From Cylindrotheca closterium (Eukaryota; Bacillariophyta; Bacillariophyceae; Bacillariales; Bacillariaceae), in contig CAKOGP040002225.1 in assembly GCA_933822405.4 (NCBI GenBank), positions 54,301-118,300 on the forward strand: 64,000 nt of DNA, read 5' to 3'. A program made the position numbers and the translations under genes. Shown one piece after another: positions 46,949 to 58,062 of the stretch. The stretch's first letter is position 1. Each line of letters starts with the position of its first letter. The notes under the pieces were generated by a model that made no database searches, had not been told where the DNA came from, and saw only the letters and a program-made list of their open reading frames with translations.

Positions 46949-47509
46949 TAGCAATTTCTTACCACCGAACAAGCGACAAGGGAGGGAGGGGAGAAAGACC
47001 AGTTATATACGGTACATCGGATTGACACACGCAAAGAGAAATGAAAATTGTATGCTCGTTGCACAACGAAGCCTGAAGTCGACGAGTGACTTGTTTCCAA
47101 ATATTTGCCACCTTGGCCCTGAAACCTTAAACAATGATATGTAAGGCAGGAATTGCCAAAGGAAATGGGCACGCATAATGATGCACAGGACGGATTGATT
47201 CATTCTGTTTTTGAATAAGTTGCACAAAGAAAGCAAATAGCACTCAACACTAGCTCTTCCTAGAAAAATGTGACTCTTGAAGTTTACGACCGTTTGAAAG
47301 ATCAATGTTCCAGCATTCGGTTTCAAAATAGAAAAAATACAATGAACGAATGAATGAATCAATCAAACATTAGATGTATAATAATATTTATATGTAATAC
47401 CGTTGAATTCGAGAACACCAACTTATCCAAGACACCACAACAGCATCTCGGAAGCAGCACTCGATTGTTTCCCAGTCAGTTTCACTCTTCAGTGTGCATG
47501 CACAGTCTA
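46949..47509. other. 3' flanks of two convergent genes
   Basis: 561 bases without a supportable gene. AT-rich near 47380-47400. Confidence 0.5.
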
Positions 47510-47818
47510 CTATTTCGTCACATTGACTGACTGGCCACCAAGGTTCCCAGGCATGATTGCATCTGGCGCCTTGCTTAGATCACTCAAATTCTTAATCTTG
47601 GTAAGACCATATTTATAGATAGCCCAGACGTCCACCTGCTCTTGTCGAATCCGCTTGCGGGTGGCCTGCAAATGCTGGATTTGCTCGTCTTCTGCTTGGA
47701 GGAGTGCCTCGTAGCGGTCCAAATCCGATTCGATATGATGATCCATAATGTTCAATGGATTAGTGACATGCTTTTTCTCTTTCTTCACTGCAGTTTTGTC
47801 GGAATCTATTGGTGCAGA

Positions 47819-47869
<51 letters not shown>

Positions 47870-48226
47870 GTTGGTTGTTGATGCAGATGTATCATCTTTT
47901 TTAGTGTCTCGCTTTCGTTTGATTTTTTTGCGGCATGACGCATCGGTGTATAGGACAGTAGAAGCCAATTTGACGAATCGATCTTCACGATCTTCACGAT
48001 CTTGAGCAGCAGTATCAGAAGAGGATGGAACGGTAGGTTCCATCAGCATTGTAATAGCATCATCATCATCATCATTGTCATCGTCTTCAGGATCCTCCAC
48101 TTCCTCAGAGCTGTCTTCAGCAGTGCGTGCTCGTTTCAACGAGTTCGATGATATTGACCTTAATACATCGTATAGATTCCTATTAGATGAAGAGGATAAC
48201 GTTGGAACTTGGCTGGCTGAGGCCAT
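47510..48226 (-). CDS. Small nuclear-looking protein with poly-Thr tract, function unknown
   Basis: 238 residues, single exon. Order: Ser-rich N-terminus, an acidic run (43-58, EDPEDDDNDDDDD), a basic patch KKIKRKRDTKK resembling a nuclear localisation signal, a Thr homopolymer of about 20 residues encoded by a (TTG)n microsatellite at about 47820-47868, then a helical coiled-coil region (LDRYEALLQAEDEQIQHLQA) and a short conserved-looking end (YGLTKIKNLSDLSKAPD). I do not recognise it. The homopolymer probably varies in length between alleles. Confidence 0.6.
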
Positions 48227-48487
48227 TGTTGTTGTTGCGATTTATTACTCACAGGATGCGGTGCTAATATTTTGTCGTAGTTGAAAGCGCTCGTACGAAG
48301 GACAATCGTTGCTGGTACTATGAAAGGCTCTAATTCAAATCAAAAGATGAATCTTCGCATCGCATTCAAAGCAAGAGTCAACTTAATTTGAATAGCAACT
48401 ATTAATACCAGGTACGACTGACTTATCCTCCTCTTTTCGACGACCACATATATCAGAACACTACTACTAACTATTACTCCAAGTGCA

Positions 48488-50506
48488 ATGGAGACACCTA
48501 GCTCTGCTCGTCGCCAAACCTTGAAACAAGGTGCTGACAGCAACAAGATTCAGCTGCGCAACGAGATTCCCCTTTCGAAATACTACAGCATTGCCAAACG
48601 ACTCTTGGATTATTTCACGGCATCCTTTGATGCTCGATCTCTCGATGAGGCTTATATTTATGGGGTACGATTTGTATCCCTATGTGTCCAATTGGGACAA
48701 CATCCATCCTATAAGCAACGAAGCTATGTCATTCAACACAAGGAAATGAGTGACAAGTGCAATCATGTGCTCGAGTGCTTGGAAATTGTCCGACAACGAA
48801 TGGATGCCCAAGAAATCTTGAGAGAACAGCAACGTCAATTTGACCAAATGAAGCTTCTAGAACGACAACGAGCTGAGGAGGCAGAGATGAGAGCAAAGCA
48901 AAAACAAGAAAAGGACGAATCCGAACGTCAAGAGGCTACCATAACGAAAATGAGTGCCTTGTCCAAGCTTTCGGCAATGCAACGTGACCTTAATCAACTA
49001 ACTGCAGAAGTTTACGACGCTGCACAGACACAGGCAAATGACAAGGCCCAATCGAAGAAGAAGACTGATGGCCTTATCCGTGCTCAGGTGGACGACATAT
49101 CTCCTGCCATCGAGGAGAGTCCCCAACCTACCAACAGTGAAATGCCAGACAATTCTTCCACAGCAGCAGCCCCTTCACTGATGGGCTCGGCAATGTCCAG
49201 AATGACGTCCATGATGATGACGTCTCGAAAGGAACCAAAATCAAAGGACGACGAAACATCATCAATGAGTGAAACGAACAAAAAGCTGGTTCCGGCTCAA
49301 ATTGCGGATGCTCCGGTCGCAACACCATCATCATCATCATCATCAAAGACGATTCAATCCGTCAAGCCAGTCAAGAGCAAAGTAAAGAAGCAACAGCAGC
49401 AGCCAAAAGAAGTAGAAAAGGCAACCAACAACGCGTTGCCCGAAGCAAAGCAGAAACCGGCAACCGTATCTTCATCATCCACCAGCAAAAAGAATACAGC
49501 ACCACCCCTTCAAGTTGCCAAATTGGTGGCCAAACCAAAATCCAAGCAGCCGAAACAAGTGTCGTCGAGTTCCAAGGCAAAGGCACCCGTTTCCAAAAAG
49601 AAGGAAATCAAACCACAAGCGACGAAACCAAAAGATGCGACGTCAACACAAGTGCCTAACAAGACCAAGGTTTCCGCTCCCCGACTAGACAAAGTGGAAC
49701 AGCCTTCGAAAAGAATACCAGACAAGGCACCCAAAAAGGAGGAACCTAGTGCCATGGAAACAGATAATGAAACAGAAGGAATCACTTCACTACACCAAGC
49801 AGAAATCCAAGAAGAAGAGCTACCCGTCCAGCGCCAGCCGCGACGACCCGAAAAGGATACCATTGACTTGCTCGAGGCATCCATCAAAGCCCAAATCGAG
49901 CGCATTGAAGAGATCGAACAAATGCTCATTCCAAAGCTTTTGGAAGAAGCCCGCAAAGAACACCAGATTGCCAAAAATCCAAAGATCAAGGCCAACAAGG
50001 AAGAACGAATTCTCCACAAACGCAAAGCCATTCACTGTCTATCGCAAAAACGAAAATGGGAAAAGCTGGCAGAAACGACCAAGATTGCAGTCTTTCACAT
50101 GGAAACTCAAGTCTTTCGACTGGAAAATGCCATGGAAGATCAACAGGTGGAGGAAGCCATGACCGAGGCCAAGTCGGCGATGACCTCCATGGGAAACAGT
50201 GTGGGGGTCAATGATCTCGAAGGATTTTCCGAGGCTCTTGGAGCGGGCGACCTGGTGGAAAAGGCAACTGTGGATGGAGAAGATGACGAAATCATGACGG
50301 AAGAGTTGGAATCTTGGATTACTGGGTCCTCTTTGGATGGATCATCCGACGAAAAGCAGACGGACCAAGAAGATCATGCATTGGACGACGACGACTTTTC
50401 CATCTTGTCATTACCAAACATTCCGCAACAGGATCCATCCTCTTCGTTTCAATCCAACAAGGCAAAGGATAGAATTTCCAAAAAGCTAGTGCAGGCAGCA
50501 ATGTAA
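48488..50506 (+). CDS. ESCRT-related protein: USP8-dimerisation/MIT-like N-terminus plus Snf7-like C-terminus
   Basis: 672 residues, single exon. Residues 20-115 (IPLSKYYSIAKRLLDYF, LDEAYIYGVRFVSLCVQLGQHPSYKQ) match the USP8 dimerisation domain found in USP8, AMSH and related ESCRT-binding enzymes. A charged coiled coil and a long low-complexity Lys/Ser/Pro/Gln linker (about 180-450) follow. From about residue 457 there is a Snf7-type helical core (DLLEASIKAQIERIEEIEQM, KRKAIHCLSQKRKWEKLAET, METQVFRLENAMEDQQVEEA), and then an acidic C-terminus. Snf7 proteins polymerise as ESCRT-III to remodel membranes. No catalytic JAMM or UBP domain is present. The combination suggests an ESCRT-III-type subunit carrying its own recruitment domain; that is inference from domain order. 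Confidence 0.75.
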   Translation: METPSSARRQTLKQGADSNKIQLRNEIPLSKYYSIAKRLLDYFTASFDARSLDEAYIYGVRFVSLCVQLGQHPSYKQRSYVIQHKEMSDKCNHVLECLEIVRQRMDAQEILREQQRQFDQMKLLERQRAEEAEMRAKQKQEKDESERQEATITKMSALSKLSAMQRDLNQLTAEVYDAAQTQANDKAQSKKKTDGLIRAQVDDISPAIEESPQPTNSEMPDNSSTAAAPSLMGSAMSRMTSMMMTSRKEPKSKDDETSSMSETNKKLVPAQIADAPVATPSSSSSSKTIQSVKPVKSKVKKQQQQPKEVEKATNNALPEAKQKPATVSSSSTSKKNTAPPLQVAKLVAKPKSKQPKQVSSSSKAKAPVSKKKEIKPQATKPKDATSTQVPNKTKVSAPRLDKVEQPSKRIPDKAPKKEEPSAMETDNETEGITSLHQAEIQEEELPVQRQPRRPEKDTIDLLEASIKAQIERIEEIEQMLIPKLLEEARKEHQIAKNPKIKANKEERILHKRKAIHCLSQKRKWEKLAETTKIAVFHMETQVFRLENAMEDQQVEEAMTEAKSAMTSMGNSVGVNDLEGFSEALGAGDLVEKATVDGEDDEIMTEELESWITGSSLDGSSDEKQTDQEDHALDDDDFSILSLPNIPQQDPSSSFQSNKAKDRISKKLVQAAM

Positions 50507-50979
50507 CCTACAACTAGCTAACTACATATGATCATTTGTGATTGCAATAATCGATCATGATTGAGATCGAAGGAAGGCAATAACGAGGACGCAGGCAGCA
50601 GAGAACATCAGTGCTCTTATTTGCCTCTACATGGCGACGACAATATCTAATAGAGAATGCCAAACAGTTGGTATGTTTTCCATTATGCCTTTTCTATTAT
50701 TCCATATTCACAATTCTTATTCGAATGAATCAATCATGATCGTGCTTTTCAATTTGTGATTGACGACATCGAGGAGACATCAGAATGCGATGCGTCTGTC
50801 AGACATCAGAGATATTGATGGCGAGCCCCGCCATTTCCCGTAGATTGTTACTGAAGGCCACCTCCTATGTGCAAAAATCGAGTTTGCCAGCTAAAAACTA
50901 AAAAACAGCAAACTGGTTTTTGCACATAGCAGGTCTGTGTCATCATTTCAAAACAGAGTCAGTCAACAGAGTCGTCAAC
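50507..50979. other. Intergenic with promoter of the CRHC protein gene
   Basis: 473 bases, no gene recognised. An open frame runs into the next gene's ATG at 50980 but starts at a TTG. Confidence 0.5.
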
Positions 50980-52998
50980 ATGGAAGATACGAATGATGGT
51001 GGCAATGCCAATCCAGAGAAGGCAGCAGCGGAAAAGTCAACTGCTGAAGTCAAACAGGAATCTTCGTATTCTAGCTTGCCTCAACCAACACCGGCGCAAA
51101 CAGCCGCTTCAGCACCATTCTTGGAAAGAGAAGGAAACGAGGAAACCTCATCCAATGATCATCTTGAAAAGCCTACGAGTTCGTCGGAAGTTCCTGATGC
51201 TAGCAATGAGATCGAGAACGCCAACTCATATGAAACGGGCGAGAGCGAGGCCAATGGTGTCAGCAACGACACCGAGAACGATGCCGATGCAGCCACAAAC
51301 GAAGCAAACAACGATGCAACTGACATGGGTGCTGATGCTGAAGCAGAAAGTAACAACAACAGCACCACTAGCGACATGAACAATGCCAACAACATGAACC
51401 CACAGCAGCTACAAGCCATCAATGCGTACAACAACTTCATGACCCAAGCGGCTGCAGCAGGGGCCGCCAATAATTCTCAACAGTACGGAATGCTAAACGC
51501 TCCTGCACCTGTACCACTCGTGCCAGATTCGTCGAATGCACCTCTCATTACCACTTTGCTCTTGTCCGTGGCAAATCAACAACCAGGATTAGTTCCTCAA
51601 GTGAGCAACCATCATCACCCTGCGCCACCTGCTCCAGCTGCAACCGAAACTGCAGCGGCACCTCCACCAGCGGCCATTTCTCAGCAATCCCAGCAAGATC
51701 CAGGCACACAAGAACCCCATGCCACCGCGGCGCCTGTGGGAGCGCCAGCAGTGGCCGCAGCTCCAGCGAACGCTGCTCCTACTCAAGCCCAGGCCCCATA
51801 CGCCCCGGTGCCACATGTTGTTCCCAACATGGGACTTCCTTTTCATCCTGCTGCCAATATGCTCCCATGGACATTCCTATTGCCTCAGCAAATGGCAATG
51901 TTTGCCCAGCAGCAAGGCCAACAGCCGCCACAAGGTCAGCCACCGCAAGGACAACCGCTGCAAGGCCAGCAACAGCAGCAAATGCAACAGCGATTTGCGT
52001 TTGCTCCTGGTGCCACGGGAGCTCCAGTATTGACCATTCCTCCAGGTTTGCAATTGAATCCAATGGCAGCCAATCACTTCATGGCGGCCTTGCAGCAGCA
52101 GCAGCAGCAACAAGGTCAACAACCAGGCCAGCATCAGCAACAACAGCAACAAGCGCCACTGATGAATCATCAAGTCCAATTCATGCCCTCGGCCCTACCA
52201 CAAACCGTGTTGGGCACTAGCTCTGTCTTTGCTCCGGGTTCTAGTAACGTACCTGCCGACTCCACAGGAATGATGCAAGCTCCGGGCAACAATAGCAGCA
52301 ATGGAAGGACCCTTCCTTTGTACTTGGAATATGATGACCGGGCCTTGACGGAATACCAATGCCTACTAAGACAACAGATTGAACTCTTTGAAGCCACCGA
52401 GGAGGATGTTCGGGGAAGTGCCCAAGGACGGCACACGCGGATTCGATTGGGACAGGCCGGGTGCGTTTTTGGTTTGGAATTGTTTTTGGTTTCATCAGAA
52501 TCATGTTTTTACAATAGCAACTCACTCTAAGTTTTCATTCACAGCATCCGATGTCGGCATTGTGCTCATTTGCCCAAACCAGCTCGTGCCCGAGGAGCCG
52601 TCTACTACAGCAAAACGATCGATGGAATGTACCAAGTGGCTCAAAACATGTCCAAGCTTCACTTGATCAAACAGTGTCACAAGGTTCCACTGCAAGTGAA
52701 GAACAAGCTGGTTCATTTGCAAAAGAGCCACACAAGAGCTTCTGGAGGAAAGGAATACTGGGCCGAAGGATTGCGGGTGCTCGGAGTCATTGAAACGGAC
52801 GGAATGCTCAAATTTAAGTCATCGCCCGAAAAGCAGCAACAACATGGTCAAATGCAAGCGGCAGTCCAACAAAGTGCCAATCCTACCATGCAGATGCAAC
52901 AACAATCACAGCAACAGCTAGTCAGTGCACCTGCACCTCCTGCCGCGACCATGCCAATGGTTATGGAGAAACCAATGACGACTGATGGTGGTGGGTAA
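50980..52998 (+). CDS. Diatom-specific CRHCAHLP zinc-binding domain protein with long low-complexity N-terminus
   Basis: Two exons, 50980-52460 and 52545-52998. The intron 52461-52544 starts GTGCGT, ends ACAG and is in phase 2, giving 644 residues. The first 450 residues are disordered: Asn/Asp/Glu-rich, then Ala/Pro-rich, then Gln-rich (QGQQPPQGQPPQGQ). The conserved part starts DDRALTEYQCLLRQQIELFE and continues across the splice to GQAGIRCRHCAHLP, RGAVYYSKTIDGMYQVAQNM, HLIKQCHKVP and GKEYWAEG. I recall this Cys/His-containing domain as recurrent in uncharacterised diatom proteins; the CxxC plus following His and Cys-His could hold one zinc ion. A nuclear or transcription-related role is only a guess from the Gln-rich region. 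Confidence 0.75.
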
Positions 52999-53556
52999 TA
53001 TATAGTAGTAGGTATGTCCTACATTGATCGCATCGACCACATCGTCAAGAAAGCCGCGTGTGCTGGCAAGAAAGACGAATGTGGAGACTACTGACTACTG
53101 ACTACCGGTGCGCCAGTGGTTACGACGATGAGCGGCAGTTTGGTCCAACCGGCAGAAGAGAGATGCATTGATTGATCGATTGATTCTTTCCATCCTTTGC
53201 AAAGAAAATATATTACTTTCTAGTATCGTATGCTTCATTATCCGCCACCAAATGACTTGCAAAGTTTTCTTACGCTTCAAAAAATTACCTTCCCTGTCCG
53301 TCAACACAATGAAAGTCGATCCCGGCAATGTGAGCCGGCGAAAAACAACGGTCTTTTCATCAGTCACAAAGCCTTTTGCTATAAATTTTACTTATGGGTA
53401 TTCCCAACCTGCGACATAGCAGATACGGATTGGCGGCATTTCGCAACTGAACTTCGGAAAGAAAATCGTAGTCATCACACCACGACCACTATCACAAATC
53501 CGGTGCTGTTGGCAAAGTGTTTGCCAGATCTCCATAACACCAGATATCAAAGAGCA
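52999..53556. other. Intergenic before the EF-hand gene
   Basis: 558 bases. The frame from 53230 runs into the EF-hand gene, but its N-terminal extension has no conserved look. No separate gene. Confidence 0.5.
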
Positions 53557-54216
53557 ATGGGCTGTTGCCAATCAGTAGATGCGGTGGAGAATGACAGTGG
53601 GAAAGAATTCAACGCTCTAAGGAGTAAAGGTTCTACTGACAAATCCATCACCAGAGACGAATTTGCTGTATACATCGAGAAGAAAATTGAACTTTGGAGT
53701 ATGCTGACTGTGAACCTGGGACTAACTGATGAACAGTGTAAGGCTATTGCGACCGAGGTTGCATTTGGGCTTGCCTTGAAAGCACCAAAAGATCCAAAAC
53801 AGTCGGGCAAGAAGGAAGCCTTGCTGGATGATGACAGACTTACCAAAGATCAGTTCCACCACTTTCGAAAGAACTATGTTGTGGATCCAAAGGGTAGCCT
53901 TGAATTCTTTCACCGTTGCGTGTTTACTGCGTACGATGAAAATAAGAACGGTGTCCTCGAAAGAGATGAAGTGGATGAATTCTTGGATATCTTTTACAAA
54001 CAGGATTCCATCTTCAAAGGTGATCATCGACTACCCTCCAAAAAGAAACTCAAGAAACTGGTTTACAAAGAACTAGACAACAACGGCGATGGTGTTTTGG
54101 ATTTTGAAGAAATCCGTATTCTAATCAGCGGGAAGATGGATTTTACTTCCACGTCCTCTTCTTCCCAGAAGGCTTCTTCGAAAAAGAAATCGTCAAAGAA
54201 GAAATCGTCGAAATAG
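53557..54216 (+). CDS. EF-hand calcium-binding protein with MGCC lipid-anchor N-terminus
   Basis: 219 residues from the ATG at 53557. The start MGCCQS is chosen because it forms a textbook N-myristoylation site (Gly2) followed by palmitoylatable Cys3-Cys4, predicting membrane attachment. Two canonical EF-hand loops are visible, at 127-138 (DENKNGVLERDE) and 174-185 (DNNGDGVLDFEE). An earlier helical pair (30-110) looks like a degenerate EF-hand half. The C-terminus is a Ser/Lys tail (KASSKKKSSKKKSSK) that could reinforce membrane binding or be phosphorylated. Resembles calcineurin-B/CBL-like membrane calcium sensors in layout; its target is unknown. Confidence 0.8.
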   Translation: MGCCQSVDAVENDSGKEFNALRSKGSTDKSITRDEFAVYIEKKIELWSMLTVNLGLTDEQCKAIATEVAFGLALKAPKDPKQSGKKEALLDDDRLTKDQFHHFRKNYVVDPKGSLEFFHRCVFTAYDENKNGVLERDEVDEFLDIFYKQDSIFKGDHRLPSKKKLKKLVYKELDNNGDGVLDFEEIRILISGKMDFTSTSSSSQKASSKKKSSKKKSSK

Positions 54217-55085
54217 AAATCGACAAGGTGATCTTGACAACGATTGATGTCTTCGTCCACTGCTCTGAAGCCCGAGCACTTGTAAACTACTACAACATCC
54301 TGCAATCGTGACAGGATTGAGCAAAGCAAAAGGCAAAATATGCATGATGGATGCTATCTTTTTGCTATTTCTCTACATTACCACTTGATTCAGAAGACGA
54401 CCGACTGAATCAAAATGCCACACTTCATAACCTGTATAATATATTGAAGACGCACATTATCATTGGCTTTAGATACTTCATAATAAGGAACACGACAAGA
54501 TCGAATACAGCAAAGAAAATTGGCCAAGAATGATAGGGATTGCGAACTCATATCGAGTGGGGTTCGGATCATACGTCATTCCAGATTTGCAAGATGATGA
54601 TTTTCAGAGTGCAGGCCGATCCAGTACGAGTACTGCCAAATGCACACATTAGAACGATATTTTCACTAGAGTCATGGCGGCTCCAGCAATGGAAATGGAC
54701 GTTAGCGGCTCATGTAGGGGCAATATAATTGGAATCTAGTGTTCGTTGTCTATTGAAGGCACACCAACGATGACCGTGTATCACTCATCGTGTCTCAGTT
54801 CGTTTTTAGTTACCGGTAGAGACAGCGCTTCGGGTTTGCGAGATTCTTCAAACCTATTCCCCCGATGCTTTTGCAACTCATTTCGCCCCTGTCAGAGCAT
54901 ACGCAAGTTCGAACGACATCCGCAGCTTCACCAAAAGGCAAGGGAGGACCGTGGCTAGTTGTAGACTGTTTTGAGTTCTAAAGTAACGGCATTAGAATTG
55001 GAATCTATCGTTTCATCTATGACTATTGAAGGCGCGCGCCCTCTCATTCACGATATCAAAATTTCGATGTTCACAAGGACATTCT
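54217..55085. other. Gene-free interval
   Basis: 869 bases with only short frames. TACCGGTA at 54811-54818. Nothing else recognised. Confidence 0.5.
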
Positions 55086-55556
55086 TTACTCGCATGCTCT
55101 CGTTGAAGGAGATTCTCTTTCGCTTCGTTTCACATTATGGATCGCCGTCACAGCCCTGAATGCAAGGGATTGAACCAGGTCGATAATCAGCTGTGCCTTT
55201 TTAGCATCTTGCTCCTTTTTGGATGGCATTGTGGCAGGAGTAGGGGAGGACTTCTTTCTCGATGATTGCTTAGATTTAGAGGATTTTGATGATCCAGAGA
55301 AGGATGGTCTCAAGGTCCTTCGCTTTGTAGGCTTCTCGATTGGAATGTCTTTTGCTTTGGTACTGTCATCAATTGATGGCAATTGACTTTTGCATTTCCA
55401 TCTGGAGTCCGTTTTGTGAGGTTCCGCTTCAAACTCCGCAGACGATAGATCACAGTACAACGACCTTTGTGATTCGTCGAAATGCATCCTCGCAGAGTCG
55501 TCGACGATGACAACGTTCGGTCGGTTTGCCAAGAGGTTTTTCATGTATTGGTCCAT
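55086..55556 (-). CDS. Small Ser/Lys-rich hypothetical protein
   Basis: 156 residues from the ATG at 55556-55554 (MDQYMKNLLANRPNVVIVDD). Further upstream the frame starts only at a GTG. The N-terminal 50 residues look folded (VVIVDDSARMHFDESQRSLY). The middle is a Ser/Lys-rich disordered stretch (SGSSKSSKSKQSSRKKSS), and the C-terminus is helical (KKAQLIIDLVQSLAFRAVTA). No family recognised. Confidence 0.5.
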   Translation of the reverse strand: MDQYMKNLLANRPNVVIVDDSARMHFDESQRSLYCDLSSAEFEAEPHKTDSRWKCKSQLPSIDDSTKAKDIPIEKPTKRRTLRPSFSGSSKSSKSKQSSRKKSSPTPATMPSKKEQDAKKAQLIIDLVQSLAFRAVTAIHNVKRSERESPSTRACE

Positions 55557-56525
55557 TTTGTTCTGTCTTGCAATTGATTTTATGACCCAAGTTTGAAATT
55601 GAAGAGAGTTGAAACTTTGGTGAGTTTTGGATATCGTTATATTTGTTTTTCTTTTTTTGCACCACGCATGTGACACGAATGTTCGAGTTTCAAATGGGAT
55701 CCTTCACACTTATTGAAACTTTTTCAACACGAATTCTTTGTTCGTTCTCTCTCGCTTATTTAAGGTTTAGTTCTCTTACGTGGTGTTTTTCTGGCGGTTT
55801 ACTTATTGACCAATTTTCGAAAACGACATGGTGTGCAGATGGCAATATCAAGACAGTGTCAAAAGATACAGTCACAATGCATACTGGCTCGCACGGTGAA
55901 GGCCAACCCGACTATTGTGTTCCCTTTTCCACTCACGTACTCCAAAATGTGAATCGTAAATTCTGAACAAAGAGAAGTCCACCTGTCCTATTTCACTAAC
56001 GCACTCGAAAAATTTGGATCAAAAGTCCGGGAGAACTGGGGGTCCATCTGTCAAATTTGAATTCATCATGATCCTTCATACGTCCAGCTGGGGAGCGCTC
56101 TTGTTGGTCGTATTTGATTGCGCCCACTTTGGTTGGCCGGAGGCTTGGATACCCTTTGACAGCCCAATTGAAAATGCCTTACTTCTGCGAAGTCGTCTGC
56201 AGTAATATCCTGAATCGCGGCGGTGACGACCTTGTTGGAGCCAGCCAAGAACAAGGCAGGCTGCATGCAACCACAATACGGGGCTTGGATCGTTCTTCCC
56301 TTGATGATAAATTTGAAATGAATCTGAATGGTGACGAAAGTTCGGTCGATGTTGCACTGACTTGTGAGAAATGTAGATGGATCAACCAAGGATACCTTGT
56401 ACCCGGTAGAGGGTAGAGGTGATGCAGACGTGAAAATGTTGGTGGTCGTACTAGTCGACCTTCATCGACACTTTTCATGCATTATTTTAGATCGTGGTGT
56501 CACTGGATGACGACAATATAGTATT
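55557..56525. other. Intergenic, probable divergent promoter
   Basis: 969 bases between outward-facing genes. A minus-strand frame at 56066-56389 (107 codons) has mixed composition without recognisable motifs and was not called. No repeats of note. Confidence 0.45.
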
Positions 56526-57954
56526 ATGCGATCCATTTGTCGGCCGTCTTTGCTGTTGGCTCTACTTCTCCTTTGCTTCCTGTCATTAAATACCGTGGGG
56601 GCTTCTTCCTTTGCATCAATATTCAGATTTCGACATTTTGGTAGACATTCCAAGCCCACAAGCCGTAGATTGTATCATAGCAATCCGAATCCGGATCCCG
56701 ATCTAGATGATCTAGAAGACTCTATCACAACGGAAGAGATCGATCAGGTTCTCAATGAACTTATTGCATCCGATGGAGGTCTAGTTCTGAATCCATATGT
56801 GCCGTCGAGGCGGTGGCTTTATCAACAATGGAGCGACTCGGTATTGGCACAATCCGTCCCTCGGGCGGCTTGGAACATGTGGGGAACCGCATTCTTGTGC
56901 GTGCTTCTGCGGCTTATCTTGTATGGGGAGTTGGATTTTGCACAAATGCCTGGTGCTATGAAAACATCTCCGCCGCTTTATATGCCTGTACTCTTGGAAA
57001 TCTGCCAATGTGTCAACGTCATTTGGAAGAGCATGTCAACCTTGACAACCTTTCTCCTGCTCTTTTTTGTGTCACAATCATTTTCATTTTGGAGGTCCAT
57101 TCATGAAGTAGCTAGGGGAATCCAGGGACATATCGATGATCTGCATCTCCTTCTGGTGACTCACGTCTCTAGGCGGCGAGGACCCGGTAGCTACTCTGTT
57201 GATGCCGAGCTCTTTTTGCAAGACTTGACATCAAAGCTAAGGGCATACCACATTTGCGTGTGGGCCACTCATGCGAGGCGATTCCGGATCCTTTTGACCG
57301 ACAAGGGAATTAGTCGGATGGTAGCCAAAGGCATACTTACCATCAACGAGAAGGAAGCTTTGGATCGGCAGCTGGGGGTGCCAAGAGACCAAAAGCACTA
57401 CATATTACTCGAGTGGATCTTGTTTAATTGCAAAGAAGCGAGAAGACGAAGAATAGTTGATGGGGGAGGTGGGATGGAGCAAGCAATACTCAGCAAGTTT
57501 TGTGCTTTGAGGGATTGTTCAGCTCAGATGAAAGCCAAAATCAGTACTCGAATGCCGTTACCATATATTCACTTGGTTCAAATCTTGCTTGACCTTTTCT
57601 TGACAATGGCGCCGCTGGCCCAGTAAGTTTTATGAAGAATAGCTATTGGTTTGTACCTGAACCCATTCATAAATTTCATCATCGCTCTAACGTTGGCTGC
57701 CATCGACCCTTTTCAGGTTTTCTGAGTTGGGCATCTTTACCGTACTATCTTCTGGTGTGCTGACACTCTTTTATTCCGCCTTATTTTCTCTGGCAACAAT
57801 ATTTTTGGATCCATTCGACAATGAAGGAGATTTCCGAGATGGATACGCTCTGATGGACTTGGCTGTCTTGGTTCGAGAATCTAACCTTTCGTCAAATCTG
57901 TTATTGAAGGCCGCTTCAATTCTGAAATGGCGTGATACAGCACGAAGACGATGA
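56526..57954 (+). CDS. Bestrophin-like anion channel, probably plastid
   Basis: Two exons, 56526-57622 and 57717-57954. The intron 57623-57716 starts GTAAGT, ends TCAG and is in phase 2, giving 444 residues. Signal peptide (LLLALLLLCFLSL) then GASSFAS at about 25-31, a plausible plastid-import cleavage site. The bestrophin/UPF0187 fold is recognised by FLLLFFVSQSFSFWRSIHEV, the ILLTDKGISRMVAKGILTINE block, PLPYIHLVQILLDLFLTMAPLAQ at the splice, and LDPFDNEGDFRDG, the acidic Pro-Phe motif near the end of the channel. Bestrophins conduct chloride or bicarbonate; algal thylakoid bestrophins take part in CO2 concentration, so a bicarbonate or chloride channel in the plastid is a reasonable inference. 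It converges on the DUF2358-like gene 108 bp downstream. Confidence 0.75.
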
Positions 57955-58062
57955 CAGTCTTTGCTGGTGATTCAATGTCCTTCACGGCGAAAACAAGTTG
58001 CTAATAAGGCTAGACTTTTAATGGTATTACATTCTAGGCCCAGTGTAGCTTTAAAGAGTAGA

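Noticed and set aside
47820..47868. (TTG)n run as a poly-Val or poly-Cys plus-strand protein
   Set aside because: The minus-strand frame, where the run encodes Thr, continues on both sides into ordinary protein sequence with a proper ATG.
49510..50031. 173-codon minus-strand ORF opposite the USP8-dimer/Snf7 gene
   Set aside because: Ser/Leu-rich complement of a Lys/Glu-rich coding region, typical of a shadow frame.
56066..56389. 107-codon minus-strand ORF in the divergent interval
   Set aside because: Composition is plausible but no motif, no neighbour in frame and no recognisable family; overlapping frames of similar length exist on both strands.
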